From the NCBI GenBank assembly GCA_910583695.1, contig CAJTZL010000002.1, positions 74,096-138,095 on the forward strand: a stretch of DNA of 64,000 nucleotides, read 5' to 3'. This document shows positions 35,369 through 43,654 of the stretch, in pieces. The position numbers were made by a program, and so were the translations under genes. Source of the stretch: an uncultured Oscillibacter sp. (GTDB lineage Bacteria > Bacillota > Clostridia > Oscillospirales > Oscillospiraceae). Every line of letters begins with the position of its first letter. The first letter of the stretch is position 1. Below the pieces are notes generated by a model that was not told where the DNA came from, made no database searches, and worked only from the letters and a program-made list of their open reading frames with translations.

Positions 35369-35998
35369 TCAGCGGTTGGCAATGCGGTAGCTCAGGGTCA
35401 GCAGGCTGTCGGCGAAGTGAATGTTTTCAATTTTCACGTCGGGCTGGCTGCAGGTGATCTCCACATTGGTGAAGTTCCAGAAACCCCGGATTCCCAGATC
35501 AATGAGGCGGTCCGCCGTCTCCTGGACAATGGACTGGGGTATGGTCAGCACCACCACGTCCACGCTGTGGGAACGGATGAAGCGGTCCACCTCGTCCATG
35601 GGATAAATCGGCACGCCGTTGACCTGAGTACCGGTAACGGCAGGCGAGATGTCAAAGGCGGCGTCCACCGTGAAGCCGGTCTGGGCAAAGGGAAAATTTT
35701 GCAGCAGGGCATGGCCCAGGTTGCCCACGCCGATCATCACCAGATGGTGGTCGTTGTCCACTCCGAGGATACGGCCAATCTCCGTGTGGAGCTCCTCCAC
35801 ATTGTAGCCGTAGCCCTGCTGGCCGAACTCCCCAAAGCAGCTCAAATCCTGGCGGATCTGCGAGGCGGTGATGTTCATCTCCTGACCCAAAGAGTGGGAG
35901 GAGATCCGTACCACGCCCTTGGCACAGAGTTCGGTCAGTTGCCGGTAGTACCGGGGCAGCCGCCGGATGACGGCGTCGGAGACATTTTCTTTCTTCAA
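35369..35998 (-). CDS. rex: Redox-sensing transcriptional repressor Rex
   Basis: NADH/NAD+-sensing repressor of fermentation genes. N-terminal winged helix: SDAVIRRLPRYYRQL then ISSHSLGQEMNITASQIRQD; C-terminal Rossmann domain: LVMIGVGNLGHALLQN. I take TTG at 35996-35998 (MKKENVSDAV) as start because GGTGAGG lies just upstream and the product matches normal Rex length (209). An in-frame GTG at 36028 lies inside or at the transcription start and has no ribosome site. Confidence 0.93.
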   Translation of the reverse strand: MKKENVSDAVIRRLPRYYRQLTELCAKGVVRISSHSLGQEMNITASQIRQDLSCFGEFGQQGYGYNVEELHTEIGRILGVDNDHHLVMIGVGNLGHALLQNFPFAQTGFTVDAAFDISPAVTGTQVNGVPIYPMDEVDRFIRSHSVDVVVLTIPQSIVQETADRLIDLGIRGFWNFTNVEITCSQPDVKIENIHFADSLLTLSYRIANR

Positions 35999-36037
35999 AA
36001 CCCTCACCCCCAATCGAAACTTTGTCACAATAATTAT

Positions 36038-36078
36038 AGTTTAGCTCAAAATCTACAACTTGTCAATTTTTTTAACAA
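36038..36078 (-). promoter_or_regulatory. rex promoter with a Rex-operator-like repeat
   Basis: On the minus strand TTGACA (36061-36066), 17 bp, TAAACT (36038-36043). The -35 overlaps TTGTCAA-N5-TTAACAA (36060-36078), close to the Rex consensus TTGTTAA-N4-TTAACAA but with one extra central base, so autoregulation is possible, not certain. Confidence 0.5.
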
Positions 36079-36109
36079 TCTTTTTCATGAAAAATTTTTG
36101 ATAAAACGC

Positions 36110-36138
36110 TTTACAGGCCGGGAAAATTCTGCTATACT
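36110..36138 (+). promoter_or_regulatory. Promoter of the tRNA-Arg locus
   Basis: TTTACA (36110-36115), 17 bp, TATACT (36133-36138). It points at the truncated tRNA copy and can read through to the intact one. Confidence 0.6.
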
Positions 36139-36216
36139 ACCCAAGGACGTGAGGGGAACGGCTTCTCCTTGCGGACAGGGTCCCATTGGACAAGTGCATA
36201 TGGAAAATTGAGGTAT

Positions 36217-36255
36217 GCGCCCATGGCGCAGTTGGATAGCGCGTCAGACTCCGAC
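36217..36255 (+). pseudogene. Truncated tRNA-Arg, 5' half
   Basis: Bases 1-39 of tRNA-Arg(CCG), identical to the intact downstream gene except G7 to A (36223). The match also covers six bases upstream (36211-36255 against 36402-36446). It breaks within the anticodon at ACTCCGAC, after which unrelated sequence follows. It looks like one half of an attachment site left by site-specific integration. The 150 bp to the intact tRNA hold a small hairpin (36289-36306) and an arm-like repeat. Confidence 0.85.
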
Positions 36256-36342
36256 GTTTCTGACCGATCCGGCTGAGATACGGCGCAAGGCCCTGCAAGC
36301 AGGGGCGTTGGCGGAACGGCAGAGGAAAAAACGCTGCGAGCC

Positions 36343-36365
36343 GACTACTGTTTGACTACTATTTT
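36343..36365 (+). repeat. Integrase-arm-like repeat, copy 1
   Basis: Two GACTACT units in tandem (GACTACTGTTTGACTACT, then ATTTT). The same 23-mer with G/A exchanges occurs at 54295-54317 and 63793-63815, each time near a copy of the tRNA core. Confidence 0.65.
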
Positions 36366-36407
36366 CCCGGATAGCCGGAACCCCGAAAACTTCATATTGT
36401 TAGGTAT

Positions 36408-36484
36408 GCGCCCGTGGCGCAGTTGGATAGCGCGTCAGACTCCGACTCTGAAGGCCGCTGGTTCGAATCCAGTCGGGCGTACCA
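36408..36484 (+). tRNA. tRNA-Arg, anticodon CCG
   Basis: Full cloverleaf: acceptor GCGCCCG/CGGGCGT (first pair G-U), D stem GCGC/GCGC, anticodon stem TCAGA/TCTGA with loop CTCCGAC (anticodon CCG, reading CGG), T arm with loop TTCGAAT, encoded ACCA end. It is the integration target: its 5' half is repeated upstream and its 3' half (from the anticodon on) is repeated exactly at 63946. Confidence 0.96.
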
Positions 36485-36516
36485 AAAGCCCTGAAAACAG
36501 CGTTTTCAGGGCTTTT
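36484..36516 (+). terminator. Terminator of tRNA-Arg
   Basis: A perfect 15-bp stem (AAAAGCCCTGAAAAC/GTTTTCAGGGCTTTT) with a three-base loop directly after the tRNA. Confidence 0.9.
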
Positions 36517-36565
36517 CCATAACTTATCGCACCTATTTCTTAAATCTACAAGGGAGGAATTTACT

Positions 36566-37102
36566 ATGTCCAAATACGCCGGAACCCAGACCGAGAAAAA
36601 CCTGGAGGCCGCTTTCGCCGGGGAGTCCCAGGCCCGAAACAAGTACACCTACTTCGCCTCCAAAGCCAAGAAGGAGGGCTTTGAGCAAATTGCCGCCCTG
36701 TTCCTGAAAACCGCCGATAATGAAAAAGAGCACGCCAAGATGTGGTTCAAGGAGCTGGAGGGAATCGGCTCCACCGCCGAGAACCTGGGAGCCGCCGCCG
36801 GCGGGGAGAACTACGAGTGGACGGATATGTACGAGAGCTTTGCCAAGACTGCCGAGGCGGAGGGCTTCCCTGAATTGGCCGCCAAATTCCGCGCCGTTGG
36901 TGAGATTGAGAAGCACCACGAGGAGCGCTACCGGGCCCTGCTCCGCAATGTAGAGGCCCAGGAGGTCTTTAAGAAGAGCGAGGTCAAGGTCTGGGAGTGC
37001 CGGAACTGTGGGCATATCGTGGTTGGCACCGCTGCGCCGGAGGTCTGCCCCGTCTGCGCCCATCCTCAGGCTTACTTCGAGGTTCACGCGGAGAATTATT
37101 GA
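36566..37102 (+). CDS. rbr: Rubrerythrin
   Basis: Peroxide-reducing non-haem iron protein of anaerobes, 178 residues. The four-helix diiron domain (1-140) has AGESQARNKYTYFA, NEKEHAKMWFKEL and IEKHHEERYRALL, supplying the Glu and His ligands. The C-terminal rubredoxin-like domain has CRNCGH (about 146) and CPVCAHP (about 164). RBS GGGAGGAA. Next gene in the same direction, 32 bp on, is a flavoprotein that could be an electron partner. Confidence 0.95.
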   Translation: MSKYAGTQTEKNLEAAFAGESQARNKYTYFASKAKKEGFEQIAALFLKTADNEKEHAKMWFKELEGIGSTAENLGAAAGGENYEWTDMYESFAKTAEAEGFPELAAKFRAVGEIEKHHEERYRALLRNVEAQEVFKKSEVKVWECRNCGHIVVGTAAPEVCPVCAHPQAYFEVHAENY

Positions 37103-37134
37103 GTACGTAAACCCGAGTCCATGGAGGTCTTCAT

Positions 37135-37752
37135 ATGAAAGTTCTGATGATTAACGGCAGTCCCCGTCCCAACGGCAACACCTCCCTGGCCCTGCGGGAG
37201 ATGGAGAGTGTTTTCAAAGCTGAAAGCATCGAGACCGAGACGATTCAAATCGGAAACAAGCCAATCCGGGGTTGCATCGCCTGCGGCCAGTGCGCGGAGA
37301 AAGGCCGGTGCGTCTTTGACGACGCCGTCAACGAGATCGCGCCGAAGTTTGAGGCCGCTGACGGCTTGGTGGTGGGCAGTCCCATCTACTATGCCTCCGC
37401 CAATGCCACGCTGGTGGCCTTTCTGACGAGGCTCTTCTACAGTACGCCCTTCGACAAGACCATGAAGGTAGGCGCCGCCGTTGTGGCCGCGAGACGTGGA
37501 GGGCTCTCCGCCACCTTCGACGAACTGAACAAGTTCTTCACTATCTCCAGCATGCCCGTGGCCCCCAGCCAGTACTGGAACAGCGTTCACGGGCGGGAGC
37601 CCGGCCAGGCGGCCCAGGACGCGGAAGGCTTGCAGACCATGCGGACCCTGGCCCGGAATATGACGTTCCTCATGCGGAGCATTGAACTTGGCAAAGAGAA
37701 ATACGGCCTCCCGGAGCGGGAAAAATTCCAGCGCACGAACTTCATCCATTAA
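37135..37752 (+). CDS. NADPH-dependent FMN reductase-like flavoprotein
   Basis: A 205-residue flavodoxin-fold protein. The FMN phosphate loop is INGSPRPNGNTS (residues 5-16), followed by the Cys-rich CIACGQCAEKGRCVF, as in iron-sulfur flavoproteins that bind a 4Fe-4S cluster or use redox Cys, then VVGSPIYYASANATL. It forms a probable oxidative-stress pair with rubrerythrin and ends in a hairpin terminator. The exact electron partners are unknown. Confidence 0.88.
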   Translation: MKVLMINGSPRPNGNTSLALREMESVFKAESIETETIQIGNKPIRGCIACGQCAEKGRCVFDDAVNEIAPKFEAADGLVVGSPIYYASANATLVAFLTRLFYSTPFDKTMKVGAAVVAARRGGLSATFDELNKFFTISSMPVAPSQYWNSVHGREPGQAAQDAEGLQTMRTLARNMTFLMRSIELGKEKYGLPEREKFQRTNFIH

Positions 37753-37759
37753 TTATTCG

Positions 37760-37796
37760 AAATACTCTGGCAAACTCATTGTCCGCCAGAGTATTT
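37760..37796 (+). terminator. Terminator of rubrerythrin-flavoprotein operon
   Basis: A 12-bp stem AAATACTCTGGC/GCCAGAGTATTT just after the stop, with a T-rich tail. Confidence 0.8.
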
Positions 37797-37842
37797 CTAT
37801 TGCTCGCAAATCTCCGAACCAATTCTTATCTTTTCTTTTGTT

Positions 37843-39306
37843 TTATATTTCAGCCGTCCCATTAATAGCCAATTCTCTATTCATTTTAGCAATATTACAA
37901 AAGAATTCATTGACCTCTAATGGATTGCCTGCCGGATTTTCATTTGCATTCCTTACCATACACATTGTACAAAATTGATTATCAGGACATTGGAGGCATT
38001 TAGGAAAGTCCTTTCTTTTTAGATTTCGCAAATATTGTATCTTTTTTGAATAATTCCAAATATTATAAAGCGAAGATTCTACTATGTTACCTACGACGAA
38101 ACCTTGCCAACCAGCGCAGGGATATACATTTCCGTTTTCTGCTATGCAGATAGACGAATTGCAGACGCTACATACAAAATCCCCTGGACGCATTTTTTCC
38201 TTTTTTTCGGCATCTGCCGTTATCTTATTGAGGTATTGAGGATCTGTTATAGTCCTTTGTTTTAAAATTTCGCTGATATCCTCCAGCGAGAGCCTATTTT
38301 GCAAATTTTGTGTATCACAATTATATTGTCCTATGATAACATAATCGGCTCCAACATTAACATCATGCTTTTTCCCCCACTTTACAACATCCATATAAGA
38401 ATTAACATTCTGTTTCAACAGTGGACAGCTGATTTGCAGAGGTATATCATTTTCCAGCAACTTTAAAATGCCACTCTTGGTCTTTTCAAAGCTTCCAACC
38501 TGTTGTGTGATTGAATCGTGAATTTTTGCATCCATTGAATATAGTGAGGTTTGCACCCCCAAAAGATGGTTTTTCTTCATTTCTGCAAGGATAGCATCGT
38601 TTAACATCGTCAAATTACTTAGCACATTAACAGAAAAATTATATTCATTACATTTTCTCAAAAAATCAATGAAATTGCGATGAAGCATTGGCTCACCGCC
38701 GCTTATCGTGAGATGCAATAAATTCATTTCTCTGCACTGTTCTAAAATATCATAAAACAAATCTGAACCCATAGAATGATATTTGTTTTCATGGGGAATA
38801 TAACAATGAACGCATCGTTCATTGCATTTGCTAGTAATTTCTATATGTAAATTTGTAAGTTGAGGACGCCCTCCAAAAAATCGCTCAAAATAATCTTGCG
38901 TAGCTTGCCTGGGCTTCTTGATGTATGGAAGGTTAATCCCTCTTATATGTGGAACTCTTTTGTAAGAAAACCCGACATCTTTCTCATTGCATTCCTGCAG
39001 AGTTTCACCTGAAACAACAAATCCCTCCGTCTCTAAAGCAGAATAGAATTCTTTTGCGTCACACTTAATAACTTCAATATCCGCATCAATAAACTGCATA
39101 CATATTTTCTCTGCAAGTTGATCTAACGTCTGTGCTTCCCTTCCTAAAACAGATAAAAAAACCGCACCACTTGAAGATACTATTTTATCTCCTATGTCAT
39201 CTCCAATATCAGATAAAGGCTTGTAGCTGAAATTTCGGTTATCCGTTATGTACCCAAACTCTTTATAATTTCTAAAAATAACATCTGATTTTTGTTTAAA
39301 GTACAT
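37843..39306 (-). CDS. Radical SAM/SPASM peptide maturase with N-terminal PqqD-like domain
   Basis: A 487-residue predicted RiPP-modifying enzyme, clearly more AT-rich than its neighbours. Residues about 1-125 resemble a PqqD/RRE leader-binding domain (GAVFLSVLGREAQTLDQLAEK). The radical SAM core has the 4Fe-4S motif CNERCVHC (about 163) and the SAM motif TISGGEPML (about 200). The SPASM domain has CNSSICIAENGNVYPCAGW, then CLQCPDNQFCTMC and a last Cys in NEFFC, enough ligands for two auxiliary clusters. It starts six bases after AAGGAG. A 38-codon ORF with promoter and ribosome site lies 69 bp upstream and is the likely substrate. No transporter or protease is adjacent. Bond type formed is unknown. 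Confidence 0.88.
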   Translation of the reverse strand: MYFKQKSDVIFRNYKEFGYITDNRNFSYKPLSDIGDDIGDKIVSSSGAVFLSVLGREAQTLDQLAEKICMQFIDADIEVIKCDAKEFYSALETEGFVVSGETLQECNEKDVGFSYKRVPHIRGINLPYIKKPRQATQDYFERFFGGRPQLTNLHIEITSKCNERCVHCYIPHENKYHSMGSDLFYDILEQCREMNLLHLTISGGEPMLHRNFIDFLRKCNEYNFSVNVLSNLTMLNDAILAEMKKNHLLGVQTSLYSMDAKIHDSITQQVGSFEKTKSGILKLLENDIPLQISCPLLKQNVNSYMDVVKWGKKHDVNVGADYVIIGQYNCDTQNLQNRLSLEDISEILKQRTITDPQYLNKITADAEKKEKMRPGDFVCSVCNSSICIAENGNVYPCAGWQGFVVGNIVESSLYNIWNYSKKIQYLRNLKRKDFPKCLQCPDNQFCTMCMVRNANENPAGNPLEVNEFFCNIAKMNRELAINGTAEI

Positions 39307-39330
39307 TGAATTCTCCTTAGTGTGAAAGCA

Positions 39331-39354
39331 GCGATGTTATCTGCATAACACCGC
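39331..39354 (-). terminator. Intercistronic hairpin between peptide and maturase genes
   Basis: An imperfect hairpin TGTTAT-CTGC-ATAACA flanked by GCG/CGC, with no T-run. RiPP operons often place a partial terminator here so that far more precursor than enzyme is made. Confidence 0.55.
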
Positions 39355-39375
39355 CGCCCTCAAATATGATTAGAT

Positions 39376-39492
39376 TTAACGTCCACCAGGTCCAGGAGGA
39401 TTGCAAGGTCTTCCACTCGGCTTAGAATTCGGGCGGCATTCTGCCATCCGCACTGTACTCTCAGCCAAAACCACGGGCTTCTCATATGACAT
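39376..39492 (-). CDS. Candidate RiPP precursor peptide (38 residues)
   Basis: Small ORF reading MSYEKPVVLAESTVRMAE (leader-like) then CRPNSKPSGRPCNPPGPGGR (core-like, two Cys, rich in Pro, Gly and Arg). GGAAGGAG sits eight bases before the ATG, and a near-perfect promoter (39539-39567) lies 47 bp upstream. An in-frame ATG 15 codons earlier is only a few bases from the -10 box and is rejected. It is directly upstream of the radical SAM gene on the same strand. I do not recognise the family; substrate identity is inferred from size, position and composition. Confidence 0.65.
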   Translation of the reverse strand: MSYEKPVVLAESTVRMAECRPNSKPSGRPCNPPGPGGR

Positions 39493-39538
39493 ATTCTCAT
39501 CTCCTTCCATGATAGAATCGGTACCCATCTTTTTCATG

Positions 39539-39567
39539 ATTATATACTATGTGCAATCTATTGTCAA
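39539..39567 (-). promoter_or_regulatory. Promoter of the peptide-maturase operon
   Basis: On the minus strand TTGACA (39562-39567), 17 bp, TATAAT (39539-39544): a perfect consensus promoter. Confidence 0.85.
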
Positions 39568-39597
39568 TCTTTGCATAAGAACTTGTCCACATTTTGA

Positions 39598-40772
39598 TTA
39601 AATATCCAATCCCCGCTGGAGAGCTTCGCTGGCGGCCTTCTTGTTCTTGTCGAAGGCGTGGGTATAGATGTCCAGCGTCGTGGATGGCTGAGAGTGGCCC
39701 AGGAGGCCCGCCACTGTTGCCACATCAGCACCGCCCGCAATCAGCAGACTTGCGTTGCTGTGACGAAGGGAATGCACGTTCAGTTTTTCCGGAAGACCAT
39801 TCTTTTTCAGAATCATTTTGAACCGCCAGGTGAAGGTGCTGGGCGTCATCGGGTCCTGGCTGTCGTGCCTGCGGAACACAAAGTCCTCCTCCGTCAGCAC
39901 CCGGTCCTCATAGGCATCCGCATGCCACACGCACTCCCGGTGGTACTCTTTGAGAAGGCTCTCCATCTCCGGAGAGAAGTACACATAACGGTCCCCTGCC
40001 GCAGTCTTGGTGTCCTTGACGATGATCTCCTCCCCGGTGATCTTCACCACGTTCCGCTGGATATGAATGCTATTTTTTCGTAGTCGATGTCGGACCACTT
40101 CAGGCCGCAGCACTCTCCCCTTCTCATCCCTGTGGCGATAATCAGCTTGTAATAGGTCTCATATTTGAGGCTTTCGTTTTCCAGAGTCATAATGATCTTC
40201 TGCATGGTTTCCTCGTCCGCAATCACCTTTTCCTTCTTCTTGCCGGAGTATTTGTACGTCCGCCAGGCCGGATTGTGATTGATAAAGCCGCTCTCCATCG
40301 CATCGGAGAGGATTCCACAAAGACACGCGTGGACTCCCTCAACCGTGTACTCGGAGAGCGGCATTCCAGTATTTTGACTTGTTTGCTTCCGCAGCTCGGC
40401 GTAGAGCTTTCGGAAGTGCTCAGGGCGGAGGTCTACTAATTTGTAGCCACCCAGGTACGGCAGGAAGCGGTCGATGTCCTGCTTGTCACGGGCCAGCGTG
40501 GATTTTGCCAGTTTGTTCGGGGCGATATCCCGGAGCCAGAGTTGAATGTACTGCGCCAGTGTGATGGTCCGATCTGTCGCCAGCGGTGTGTCCTTGCACT
40601 CCCGCTCGAAGAGAACCGCCTGCTCGTTCAGCCATTTTTCTCTCTGTTTTGGCGTCAGCCCTTCCGGCGGCTTCACCGTTTTCTGCTGTGCGGCCCGGCG
40701 CTTGCCAGTGTGGTCGTAACCCATGGAGACTACCAGTAAATAACTGCTTCCCCGTTTTCGAATACTTGCCAT
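39598..40772 (-). pseudogene. int: Tyrosine integrase, frameshifted (integrase 1)
   Basis: A Tn916-like site-specific recombinase of about 390 residues split into two frames. The N-terminal part (40772 to about 40078) has the AP2-like arm-binding domain (MASIRKRGSSYLLVVSMGYD) and the first catalytic Arg (GMRRGECCGLKW). The C-terminal part carries HSLRHSNAS, GLLGHSQ and the nucleophile in DIYTHAF. The break is at a run of six A on the coding strand (40073-40078); a seventh A would restore the frame. It could be a lesion, a sequencing error or a programmed slip; nothing here decides. It lies at the left end of the element, as expected for an integrase. Confidence 0.85.
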
Positions 40773-40896
40773 TTCGCATCTTCCCTTCTGTCCTCAGTCC
40801 GGCTGAGGTTTCTTTTGGCAAACACAACATACCCCAATTCTTGCCGTATAGCTACTGCTTTTTTGCTTCAGGACGGAGATTCTACGAAAGCAACAA

Positions 40897-42075
40897 TCAG
40901 GCGCTCTCAGAATCTCTGCCGCTGAAATTAAACATAGTCTGCGTGTAACGCTCCGCCGCCTGGCGCTTTAATTGCAGCTGCGGATGGCAGTAGGTTCTCT
41001 CCAGGAAGCCGGTGTCTCCGTGACCGGCCAGCTCTGCCACCGTCTGCTTGTCTACGCCGTTGTGAAGCATAGTGGACACAAAATAGTGACGGAGGGTGTG
41101 CAGATGGAACTCTCTCGGAAATCCGTTCTTATCATAGAGACGGCGGAGATGCCGGGAGAACGAATCCGGGTGCATCAGCTTCCCAGTCTCATTTGTGAAC
41201 ACATAATCGCTCATCTCAAAGCCGCCAACTTGTGCCTCGCACATTTTCTGGTAGCAGTAGCTGCGGAGGATACTGGTCATGTCTTCGCTGAGATAGATTA
41301 TTCAGGCCTGCCCATTTTTCGTAGTTCCCTCGATCACACCTTGACCTGGAACAGAGCTGCGGGAGCGGCTGACGGTCAGGATGCTCTCGTCGCCATTCAT
41401 AACGATGTCCTGCCATTTGAGGGCACACAACTCTCCCCTGCGGCAGCCGGTATAGATTGCCAGGGCGTAAAAGGTCTTGTATGGATCATCTTCGTTGGCG
41501 AGAATGTCCAGAAATCTATGGGCCTCCTCATCTGTGGGGATCAGCTGTGTCCTCGATGTTGTCTCCGGCAGGTCAATCATCCGAGCCGGATTTTTCTCAA
41601 TGATCTCGTTTCGCTTCGCATCGCTCAGTACCGCAGAGGCAACTGTCAAGTATTTCTGGACAGTTGCCTCTTGAATTGGTTTGCCATGGTAGGTCCGCTT
41701 TCTTAACTCTACCAGCATATTTTCCAGAGCGATGGGCCGGAGACGATTCAGCTTGATGTTTCCAATCATCGGATACACCGTCTCCAATGACCGGCGATAA
41801 AATCCGAGCGTACTCGGAGCATATCTCGTCTGCCGCTCCAGCCAGCGGGCGGCGTACTCTTGAAAGGTCATCTCTCCATCCTCACAGTAGCCGTTCTTAA
41901 CCTGCTTCTCGAACTCCTCCGCCTCGTGAGCGACGTACTGCGAGATACCGCGACCGCCCACTATCTGAGGTACCGTGATGGTCTTGGCCCTGCTGATCTT
42001 TCGACCGTCAGGACGGTAGCCGTTGCTGACGGTGATCTTGAATTTGCGTGTGTCCAACTTTTTGATGCTCGCCAT
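40897..42075 (-). pseudogene. int: Tyrosine integrase interrupted by in-frame TGA (integrase 2)
   Basis: A second integrase, 393 codons from ATG to final stop, in one frame except for TGA at 41302-41304. Upstream of the stop: AP2-like arm-binding domain, core-binding domain and YTGCRRGELCALKW. Downstream: IIYLSEDM, HTLRHYFVSTML, AGHGDTGF and TYCHPQ with the nucleophile Tyr. The reading TTKNGQA-stop-IIYLSE points to an original CGA (Arg) changed to TGA. The downstream half has an ATG of its own but lacks the first catalytic Arg. It differs from integrase 1 throughout, so the two are not a recent duplication. Confidence 0.85.
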
Positions 42076-42087
42076 AAAAATTCCTTT

Positions 42088-43086
42088 CTACATACTCATG
42101 CTCTGGCTGTGTGTGTCGGCGGTCAACTTCTGTCCCATCGCCAGCTTCTTCAGTGCCTCCCGGCGGTGCTGCTTGCTGTCTGTCCAGACGGGCGGAGCCG
42201 GAAGCTCAGGCAAATCAAAACTCTGCTCAAGGTACTTCCCAACACGCAGCCAGTCCGCCGCCAGCTCACCCAGCCAGCCCTCATCAGGCTCCATGCTGCC
42301 GGGACGGAATCCAACGGTCTGCCGGTAAACAAACAAAGCCTCCAAATTCTCCTTGAGGAACGTCTCGTCATGGAGACTCCTGTCCCGGCACTTGCGTCCA
42401 TTGGGACAGATGAAGGTGATGTGCTTACGGCTATCCGTCCAGGTCACCTGGTAGCCCTCGTACTCCATGTTCGAAATAAAACTTTCTCGGTCAGTAGCAT
42501 ACTCCAACGCCTCGTTGATGGCGTGGATCAAATCCAACTTCCAGCTATCGCTGCGCAGACCGGCCTGATACTCGCCGGGCTTCATCCGCTTTTTCTTTGA
42601 ACGCTTCTCCGGCTGCTCCAAAACGCTCAGGCCATGGGCGGAGCAGATTTCGTCGTTGGCTTGACGGTGCCTGAGCAGATCATCCGCACTCTGGTGGAGC
42701 TTCCGACCCGTCTCACAACTGACACTGCTCACCACAAGGTGGTTGTGGATATGATTGGTATCCAAGTGTGTCGCCACCACCACCTCGAAGTCCGGGAACT
42801 CACGCTGGGCCAGCTCCAGCCCAATGGCGTTGGCCTCCTGCGGTGTGAGGGCATCCGTTTCAGCGAAGGACTGCACGAAGTGGTAGAACTGTCTGCCATC
42901 GGTTTTCTTGAACCGCCGTTTCGTTGTCATCATCTCGGTGTAAGCAGACTGCGGAACGCAGTTGTGGCCAGTGACGAACCGGAGTCCGCTGGCGCGGGTC
43001 TTCTTCTCCTGCTGGACGTATTTCAAAACACCGCCCAGCACACCCGCCGTCTGCTTCTTGTTTTTGATCGCCGTGAACGTCGCCAT
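42088..43086 (-). CDS. Relaxase / mobilisation nuclease (MobP-like)
   Basis: A 332-residue nicking enzyme that starts conjugal transfer by cutting oriT. The three-His metal motif is in ATHLDTNHIHNHLVVSS (about residue 104-120). The nucleophile Tyr should be near the N-terminus (LKYVQQEKK, about residue 23). The C-terminal third is charged and likely binds partner proteins. It overlaps the mobC stop as TGATG. No type IV secretion genes are present, so transfer would need a helper element: this is a mobilisable, not self-transmissible, element. Confidence 0.9.
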   Translation of the reverse strand: MATFTAIKNKKQTAGVLGGVLKYVQQEKKTRASGLRFVTGHNCVPQSAYTEMMTTKRRFKKTDGRQFYHFVQSFAETDALTPQEANAIGLELAQREFPDFEVVVATHLDTNHIHNHLVVSSVSCETGRKLHQSADDLLRHRQANDEICSAHGLSVLEQPEKRSKKKRMKPGEYQAGLRSDSWKLDLIHAINEALEYATDRESFISNMEYEGYQVTWTDSRKHITFICPNGRKCRDRSLHDETFLKENLEALFVYRQTVGFRPGSMEPDEGWLGELAADWLRVGKYLEQSFDLPELPAPPVWTDSKQHRREALKKLAMGQKLTADTHSQSMSM

Positions 43087-43400
43087 CAGTCCACCTCCGT
43101 CAGACGGCTGACCTGTTCGCAGAGTGCGGTGTATCCGTCGACCAGTTCATCGCCCCGTAGGACAGTAAGCCGTCCCATATTCGCCAATGTGGTGAGCCGG
43201 TTGAGGTTGCGCCCCTGGGCTTTCAGCTCAGAGAGGAGCGCGTCGAGGCCCTCCGCTCGAACGATCTCCTGACCCAGACCGCAGATAATCAGGTACTGTG
43301 TGAGAGTCATGCCAGCATCCCGCGCACGCTCCTGGAGCCGCTGTTTGACCTCCGGCATCATCCGGGCTGTGACGATGGCTGACTTTTTATTTCGCTTCAT
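43086..43400 (-). CDS. mobC: Relaxosome accessory protein MobC
   Basis: A 104-residue DNA-binding protein with a ribbon-helix-helix N-terminus (SAIVTARMMPEVKQRLQERA, MTLTQYLIICGLG) and a helical tail containing LNRLTTLANMGRL, the conserved MobC segment. RBS GAGGAG. It is transcribed with the relaxase and starts right beside the hairpin cluster proposed as oriT. Confidence 0.9.
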   Translation of the reverse strand: MKRNKKSAIVTARMMPEVKQRLQERARDAGMTLTQYLIICGLGQEIVRAEGLDALLSELKAQGRNLNRLTTLANMGRLTVLRGDELVDGYTALCEQVSRLTEVD

Positions 43401-43435
43401 CGTTCTCCTCGCTTTCCTATCTCCCCTTTAGGGGC

Positions 43436-43520
43436 AGGGGGTGCCGGGGCTTTGCCCCGGCGAATGCGCCCGGTGTATAGCCGGGTGCGATGCTTGCCCC
43501 ACCCAAGGGTGGGTTTTCCG
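43436..43520. other. Hairpin cluster, candidate oriT
   Basis: Three hairpins follow one another between mobC and the RepA-like gene: GCCGGGGC-ttt-GCCCCGGC (43443-43461), GCGCCCGG-N7-CCGGGTGC (43466-43488) and CCCACCC-aa-GGGTGGG followed by TTTT (43498-43517). Inverted repeats immediately upstream of mobC are typical of oriT. The nick site cannot be placed. The third hairpin also looks like a plus-strand terminator. The rest of 43401-43654 shows no gene. Confidence 0.45.
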
Positions 43521-43654
43521 CCTCAGCGGGGCCCGTCTACGTGTTTGGGACGGCTCCCTTCCACACACTCCTGCACCGCAGAGAAAGCGAACACGCCGCC
43601 CTCACTGCACCGCACGCTCTGGGAAATATCGACGCGCCCTCTATCCATAGCGTG

